DNA of 58,540 nt from Lederbergia panacisoli (GTDB lineage: Bacteria; Bacillota; Bacilli; Bacillales; Bacillaceae_C): NCBI RefSeq assembly GCF_024626525.1, contig NZ_JANJGU010000020.1, forward strand, positions 1 through 58,540, in the 5' to 3' direction. The notes under the pieces are model-generated. The model did no database searches and was not told the DNA's origin. It was given only the letters and a program-made list of their open reading frames with translations. The position numbers were made by a program, and so were the translations under genes. Positions 53,843 to 58,540 of the stretch are shown here, piece by piece (the stretch's first letter is position 1; each line of letters opens with the position of its first letter).

Positions 53843-55540
53843 ATGACACAAGATAAAGGTCAAAATTATTATCAAGAATTAATTGATTTACAAGATGTAG
53901 AAGGGGTCGAAGCTCAATTTCGAGGATTACTTGAGGTTTCAATCGAATCCGTTTCTGACCTAGAAAAGTGGTTAAAAGATGAAAAGGATTTAATGATTAA
54001 AATCACAGAAGCCATGACAGGTCACCAAGTCGACTTCTACCGCAACACAGAAGATGCAGAAATCAAGTCGACTTATCTTCACGATCAGCAAGCAATTCAA
54101 CCACTTTTAATGAAATATAAAGCCAAACTTAATGAGAAATACTGTGAGTCTCCTTATTTAAATCAATTAGATGAAAAACGGTACGGCTTAATGCGACAAG
54201 TTCGCGAGTCCGAAATTAAACTATTCAGAGAAGAAAACATTCCTTTAATGGTAAAAGAACAAGAGCTCTGTACGAAGTATAGTGAAATTATGGGAGGGTT
54301 AACAGTTGAATGGGAGGGGGAGGAAAAGCCTTTTCCATTTATCCAAGCCCAACTTGATCATCTAGACAGAGAGGTGCGAGAAAAAGCTTATCATAAGATG
54401 GGTTCCGCCTTTCGTGAAATTAAGCCCGATATGGATGCTATCATGGATGAACTCGTTCAACTGCGCCATCAAATCGCTGTAAATGCAGGCTTTGAAAATT
54501 ATCGAGATTATATGTTTGTGGCCAAAAATCGTGAATATAGTGTCCAAGATTGTTATGACTTTCATGAAAATGTAGAAAAACATATTATTCCAGCTTGGAA
54601 CAGGCTAGCAGATGTTTTTAAGTCCAAGCTTGGTGTTGATACATATCGTCCATGGGATAACACAGCTAAATTGATGAAAAACCCACCATACTCCGAAGTG
54701 TCCGATCTTATGGATGGCGTTTCTGAAATTTTAGGGAAGACCGACCCATATTTTGCAGACCGCTTCGATTACATGAGAGACCATGGGTTACTAGATCTTG
54801 GGGATCGGAAAGGAAAAAGCCCGGGTGGTTTCTGTACCGCCTTGCCTGTTTCAGGGGATACCTTTGTCTTTGCGAATTTTAGTCCATCCTTTTTCTCTCT
54901 GATCGCATTAATTCATGAAATGGGCCATGCAGTGAATGGGTATCTCGAGTTTTCAGAACACGGTCCTACTGAAGACTACCAGCACCGAATGGAAATTGCT
55001 GAACTTTATTCTCATGGGATGGAATTACTCTTATTGGATAAGTTGGATCGTTTTTATCCAGAAGAAGAAGATTTTAAAAGCGCTCAGCGTGAGGAGCTAA
55101 GACGAGCATTTACAATGTTATACGGCCCATTGTCTGGGGATCTCTTCCAGCATTGGATGTATACAAATCCTAAACACACTGCCAAAGAGCGTGATGAAAA
55201 ATATTTTGAAATCTCAAAACGCTATGGATTAAACCCTGTTGATACTTCTGGATTTGAGGAGGAAATTGGGATGAGCTGGGCAGGCACCCTTCATTATTTT
55301 GAAGTTCCTTTCTATAATATTGAATACTCTATCTCAATGCTTGGTGCTCTACAATTACTTGAGAATTATCAGAACAACCCAGAGCAAGCTATCGAATCCT
55401 TCAAAAAAGGTGCAAGTGCTGACTACAATCAGTCCATCGCAGCTGTTTATGAAGAAACTGGCGTCAGTTTTGATTTTTCAGAGCCTGCTGTTAAGCGAAT
55501 GGGTGAATTCCTAGAAAAAGTCATTCAAGAAATTCATTAA
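53843..55540 (+). CDS. M3-family oligoendopeptidase
   Basis: A 565-aa zinc peptidase of the PepF/M3B type: LIALIHEMGHAVNGYLEFSE carries HExxH, with further Glu (EIAELYSHGMELLL) as third ligand, and GPLSGDLFQHWMYTN, SWAGTLHYFEVPFYNIEYS as substrate-binding tail. No signal peptide. It cleaves oligopeptides in the cytoplasm. Start ATG with AGGGGATGGAGAG upstream. Shorter than PepF (about 600), closer to the YjbG/pz-peptidase group. Confidence 0.88.
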   Translation: MTQDKGQNYYQELIDLQDVEGVEAQFRGLLEVSIESVSDLEKWLKDEKDLMIKITEAMTGHQVDFYRNTEDAEIKSTYLHDQQAIQPLLMKYKAKLNEKYCESPYLNQLDEKRYGLMRQVRESEIKLFREENIPLMVKEQELCTKYSEIMGGLTVEWEGEEKPFPFIQAQLDHLDREVREKAYHKMGSAFREIKPDMDAIMDELVQLRHQIAVNAGFENYRDYMFVAKNREYSVQDCYDFHENVEKHIIPAWNRLADVFKSKLGVDTYRPWDNTAKLMKNPPYSEVSDLMDGVSEILGKTDPYFADRFDYMRDHGLLDLGDRKGKSPGGFCTALPVSGDTFVFANFSPSFFSLIALIHEMGHAVNGYLEFSEHGPTEDYQHRMEIAELYSHGMELLLLDKLDRFYPEEEDFKSAQREELRRAFTMLYGPLSGDLFQHWMYTNPKHTAKERDEKYFEISKRYGLNPVDTSGFEEEIGMSWAGTLHYFEVPFYNIEYSISMLGALQLLENYQNNPEQAIESFKKGASADYNQSIAAVYEETGVSFDFSEPAVKRMGEFLEKVIQEIH

Positions 55541-55598
55541 TGAAGTGAGAGCACAGGACGGCTCTTATTATAGGCAAATCGGAAGTTTTCCGTGCAAA

Positions 55599-55633
55599 AA
55601 GGTACAACTAGTGAGTTTTTCTAGTTGTACCTT
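55599..55633 (+). terminator. Terminator after the M3 peptidase gene
   Basis: AAGGTACAACTAG and CTAGTTGTACCTT pair as 13 bp, followed by TTGTTTTC. Confidence 0.8.
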
Positions 55634-55670
55634 TTGTTTTCTCTGAAGTGCTCAAAGTTGTTTCTGTTGA

Positions 55671-56075
55671 TTATCCAAATTCATTCTTACGATCTTTGAA
55701 AAAGTCATAGAAAAATCTTATATTTTCAAGTTCAGTCCATTTAAATGTTCTTAAAAAGGGAGCGTCCAGATTATATATTCTAGCATCTAGTGTTCCCAAC
55801 ATAAATGGAGAATGTGTTGCGATAAGAACTTGACAGTTAAAATATCTTGCCAGCTTATTGATTTCTTCCGCCAACTGAATTTGGTTGGCAGGTGAAAGAG
55901 ATGTTTCAGATACATCGAGTAGGTATAATCCATTTGGCGCAAGATATTCGTCAAATAACTGCATGGATGTCTCTCCGTTTGAATACTTTTCATTGGCAAA
56001 CTTCATAATCTCGATTTGTTTGTACATCTGTGAAGAATGCTTCAACTCCTCCAACTGCTCTTTCGTATACCCCAA
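55671..56075 (-). pseudogene. C-terminal remnant of an AAA/ABC-type ATPase (OLD-like)
   Basis: 134 residues that carry only the second half of an SMC/OLD-like ATPase: LYLLDVSETSLSP in the Walker B position and LIATHSPFMLG as the H-loop. Intact proteins have LLDEPExxLSP, so the catalytic glutamate position is changed to Val-Ser here. The Walker A half is missing. A truncated, mutated relic, probably of an ATPase from a defence-type locus. Confidence 0.72.
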
Positions 56076-56145
56076 TTTAGAGTGTTGATATAGGTAACCT
56101 TCCTTAGATTTTTTAAACTATGATCGGCAAAGTTTTATTATTTGC

Positions 56146-56176
56146 TTGACTTAGAGTCAGCTCTAAGTTGTAAACT
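56146..56176 (+). promoter_or_regulatory. MerR-type promoter and operator
   Basis: TTGACT (56146-56151) and TAAACT (56171-56176) are separated by 19 bp, the elongated spacer typical of MerR-controlled promoters. A perfect palindrome ACTTAGAG-TCAG-CTCTAAGT (56149-56168) fills the spacer. The MerR gene and the transporter behind it are probably autoregulated from here. Confidence 0.8.
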
Positions 56177-56197
56177 AAATTCAATCTAAAGAGAGGG

Positions 56198-56617
56198 ATG
56201 ATGTTATTGTATTCCATTAGTAAAGCTGCTGAGAAGTCTGGCGTTAGCTCGTATACATTAAGGTATTACGAAAAAATAGGGTTACTTCCCCCACCAAAAC
56301 GAAAAAACGGTGGAAGGCGATTTTATACGGAAACTGATATTCAGTTCATGACATTTCTGAAAAGTTTAAAGGAAACAGGTATGTCTTTGGAGGATATTAA
56401 TGAGTTTGTCAAAGATGGCTGTATTTTGGAAAAAATTAATTCGGATGTGAAACCGTCACAACTCACTCCGTCAATAAATAAACGTATTGAGGTCTTAACC
56501 AAGCACTTAGAGAAAATGGAAATTAAAAAGAAGGAGCTGGAAGAAGTGACTTCAACAACAAAGCTAAAACTAGATACCTATTATTCAATTTTAAAAGAGG
56601 ATGCGGAACACAAATGA
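56198..56617 (+). CDS. MerR-family transcriptional regulator
   Basis: A 139-aa protein. YSISKAAEKSGVSSYTLRYY is the MerR helix-turn-helix start, EKIGLLPPPKRKNGGRRFY the wing, then a coiled-coil dimerisation helix (INKRIEVLTKHLEKMEIKKK). No cysteine cluster, so not a metal sensor of the usual type. GAGAGGG overlaps or precedes several starts; the TTG before YSISK at 56207 has the best spacing. It overlaps the transporter gene by ATGA, so it most likely controls it. Confidence 0.9.
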   Translation: MMLLYSISKAAEKSGVSSYTLRYYEKIGLLPPPKRKNGGRRFYTETDIQFMTFLKSLKETGMSLEDINEFVKDGCILEKINSDVKPSQLTPSINKRIEVLTKHLEKMEIKKKELEEVTSTTKLKLDTYYSILKEDAEHK

Positions 56618-57550
56618 AACATTTGAATATATATATACCTAAAGTTACTCGGCTTCTCCATTTTTACAGGAGCTACCTTTAACCTTGCAAAATATACAGT
56701 TGGATATTTTTCTCCATCATCTGCTGCTGCATGGCGTTTCGGCTTAGCAGCTGCGGTTATGCTCATTATTTTAATTTTTACTGAAGGTATAAAGAAAAGT
56801 CAATTAAAGAAAAATGCAGTTTCATATATTATTCTTGGGATTGTGGGAATCTTTGGATTTAATGCTTTTTTTTTTGTAGGTTTAAAATATACATCACCCG
56901 TTAATGGGGCATTAATAATGGGTCTGAATCCTTTATTAACAACGATTTTCGCTCGAATTATATTAAAGGACAATATTACAAAAAAACAAGTATTCGGCAT
57001 ATGTTTTGCTTTCATCGGTGTATTGTTAGTCATTACACAAGGTTCTATTGTAACCATTAAAACCCTATCAATTTCAGTTGGAGACGTAATTATTTTTTCA
57101 GGCAACGTTTGTTGGGCACTTTATGGTGTACTTGGACGTCGATTGGTAAAGGATGGAACTCCGTTATCTACAACCACTTATACGATGGCTATTGGTACTG
57201 TTAGTTTAATAGTAATTTCCTTATTTACATCCAACCCAATTTCTTTACCGAATGTTCCGATTGGAGCTTGGATTGCAATAGCCTTTATGTCTTTCTTTAC
57301 AAGTGTTTTGGGTTACCTATGGTGGAATCAGGGTATGAAAGAGATTGGTGCAAGTAAAACATCTATATTTTTTAATCTTGTTCCCGTTGTAACGATGATT
57401 ATTTCATTTGCCATTGGAACAGAGATAAAGGTATTTCAAATTATTGGGGCAGTGTTAGTTATATTAGGCGTTTTAACTGCTTCGGGGGTAATAAGTAATC
57501 CTAAGCCCAATACTGAAAAGCGATTGGTAGTACAATCCTATCAAAAATAA
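56614..57550 (+). pseudogene. EamA (DMT) family transporter, out of frame at an AT repeat
   Basis: The body (GATFNLAKYTVGYFSPSSAA onward) is a ten-helix EamA transporter with two repeats. It has no start of its own. Upstream, the ATG at 56614 overlaps the MerR stop (ATGA) and reads MKHLNIYI, but after the AT tract (56627-56637) the frame is off by one. Adding one TA unit gives a smooth KHLNIYIYLKLLGFSIFTGAT reading. Hence the gene is OFF as sequenced; gain or loss of a dinucleotide would switch it. A shorter product from an internal start is possible. Function (amino acid or drug efflux) unknown. Confidence 0.78.
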
Positions 57551-57740
57551 ACAATCATTCATTGAAATAACCGCAATTTTCGACAGCCACCTGCTTATGA
57601 ATTGGTCTATGGAGAGGAGCTATGGTGCTGAACTTCCACACGATATCCAATAAATTTTTCCTTCATTCGCAATCTTTCCGATTCATTTGTTTTATTGGGG
57701 AAAGAAGAAAAATCTAGAGATGACATGGGATCAGACAGAA

Positions 57741-57900
57741 GAAGACCCGAAATTCGGAAATGTATATTTTCACGAAATTAGGGTCGGATTATAGAGATAT
57801 TTATTTCAACAAGGTGATGTTTATTAATGTGTTACATTTTCAGGTCTAACTTCGAGACGCACTCCCATGTGATGAGGTGACAATGGATACAGAAGGATAA
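57741..57900. repeat. Dispersed intergenic repeat, copy B
   Basis: AGACCCGAAATTCGG, TTTTCACGAAATTAGGGTCGG and the following AGAGATATTTATTTCAAC and GATGAGG motifs align with copy A at 50550-50690. Confidence 0.65.
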
Positions 57901-57947
57901 AATAAGTAGTAGCACTTGTCATTATAATATTTTATATATAATGAATA

Positions 57948-58060
57948 AACCACCTAAGCTAAAGCTTCCCAGGCGACAGATGTTATTCCTCGAAATGACA
58001 TCAAATTCCTGGCCTTTCTTCGTGCGAGGCGACTACTTAGACGTAGGTGATGGAACACCT
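57948..58060 (-). mobile_element. Possible IS605-type end remnant
   Basis: CCACCTAAGCTAAAGCTTCCC contains the hairpin AAGCT-AA-AGCTT near the end, and the following 100 bp (GGCGACAGATG, GTGCGAGGCGAC) is structured and unlike its surroundings. Right ends of IS200/IS605 elements and their omega-RNA scaffold look like this. No transposase is seen nearby. Weak. Confidence 0.25.
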
Positions 58061-58310
58061 TCATCTTTAGCTATTATTGTATTATTTCATGCCCACTTTA
58101 CTTAAATTTTTAAGGGCTTCTAAGGCAAACAATGTAATGATTCCAACTGGGTTCAAACCAGCGATCTCCACCCTAGTCACGGGGTAACAGTATAAATGAA
58201 CATGAATTAATCAGAGTTTGAAAGCTTGATTTACTAAGGTTTTGGAACTTAAACCGCGCATTGATGAATTATTATAAAACAGATGTCTGCCGTCAAAGTT
58301 TCGGCAAGAA

Positions 58311-58338
58311 AAAACCCTTCTCTTTTGAGAGGGGTTTA
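58311..58338 (-). terminator. Terminator-like hairpin
   Basis: AAACCCTTCTC and GAGAGGGGTTT pair around TTTT; on the minus strand the arm is followed by TTTTTTC. It ends whatever is transcribed leftward from the intron-bearing locus. Confidence 0.7.
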
Positions 58339-58418
58339 AATTATTTTGGGAATCGGAAAATTTTTAGTACGTCTTTTTCCACAATCGCGTCCGATTGTGG
58401 AAGATTGTTATTGATACA

Positions 58419-58540
58419 GATAGGTAAGGGTTTGAAGTTATCGCTCCCTTTTCCCCCTGTTCACACCGTACGTGCGACTTTCACCGCATACGGCGTTCCA
58501 ACTAATCCATTTCATTCAATTTTCTATGTACTTTGTTGAA
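58419..58540 (-). mobile_element. Group II intron, 3' end with domains V and VI
   Basis: On the minus strand the window begins FNKVHRKLNEMD and a stop, consistent with the C-terminus of an intron-encoded reverse transcriptase. Then CGCCGTATGCGG-TGAAA-GTCGCACGTACGG (58497-58462) is a domain V hairpin with the GAAA-type loop and conserved stem. AAGGGAGCGATAACTTCAAACCCTT with a bulged A is the domain VI candidate, and CCTATC would be the 3' splice site near 58419. The rest of the intron lies beyond the right edge. Confidence 0.72.

Larger units (their letters stand above)
57551..58418. other. Gene-free tail before the group II intron
   Basis: No coding frame is supported. It contains copy B of the dispersed repeat (57741-57900), an IS-end-like hairpin (57948-57990), a terminator (58311-58338) and an inverted repeat TTCCACAATCG/CGATTGTGGAA (58377-58402) directly 3' of the intron boundary. 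The remainder is unassigned. Confidence 0.5.

Noticed and set aside
58261-58539. 92-aa plus-strand frame at the right edge
   Set aside because: It is antisense to the terminator, inverted repeat and group II intron domains V and VI, which explain the sequence better.

Overview
The window is low-GC, spore-former-like Firmicute DNA, most likely a Bacillaceae chromosome. Supporting signs are strong AGGAGG-type ribosome binding sites, a guanine-riboswitch xpt-pbuX operon, a LexA box of the Bacillus subtilis type, catabolite-response-like sites, an iol cluster and a YfmM-type ABC-F protein. No rRNA or tRNA gene was seen. All family names come from reading the translated sequence; no database search was run.

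Layout. 0.2-1.2 kb: a PadR regulator and a HAAS-type membrane protein. 1.3-14.1 kb, minus strand: a myo-inositol catabolic cluster read as iolG-iolB-iolC-iolA, then a 740-bp gap filled by a 51-bp tandem hairpin array, then iolD-iolE-second inositol dehydrogenase-LacI regulator, trailed by a metallophosphoesterase, an ADP-ribosylglycohydrolase and a pirin. An IolQ-like operator and two cre-like sites precede iolG. No aldolase (iolJ) or inositol transporter is present, so these must lie elsewhere. 14.2-21.5 kb: a malate dehydrogenase remnant, a small spore-protein-like gene, a kinase/PP2C/hydrolase group, an ECF sigma factor with its membrane anti-sigma, a lipoprotein and an unknown two-gene pair.

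21.7-30.2 kb: a 684-aa protein that fuses sigma-like regions, a zinc anti-sigma motif, a membrane segment and a large outer domain; a broken ABC-F resistance-type gene behind an apparent attenuator; a VOC protein; and an SF1 helicase. 30.3-33.6 kb: the guanine-riboswitch xpt-pbuX operon and small membrane proteins. 33.6-38.9 kb: a metallopeptidase, a DUF1456 protein, a decayed IS605-family tnpB under a promoter carrying a perfect LexA box, a HAD phosphatase, a glutathione peroxidase and an acetyltransferase. 39.0-41.1 kb: a second sigma/anti-sigma fusion of exactly the same length as the first. 41.2-46.1 kb: small proteins, then an unrecognised two-gene operon of a 501-aa membrane-associated protein and a 477-aa coiled-coil, tail-anchored protein with a 210-bp internal duplication. 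46.5-58.5 kb: a tRNA-dihydrouridine synthase, a secreted DUF4832-type protein, yfmM, a doubly nonsense-mutated retropepsin-like operon, an M3 peptidase, an ATPase remnant, a MerR regulator with an EamA transporter that is out of frame at an AT tract, and the 3' end of a group II intron at the right edge.

Two themes stand out. Gene decay is common: about ten loci carry a readable frameshift, nonsense codon or truncation. Unusual regulatory architecture also recurs: the paired membrane-tethered sigma-like fusions, the hairpin array inside the iol cluster and the SOS-box tnpB promoter. The best candidates for an undescribed system are the 43.2-46.1 kb two-gene operon and the two fusion proteins.
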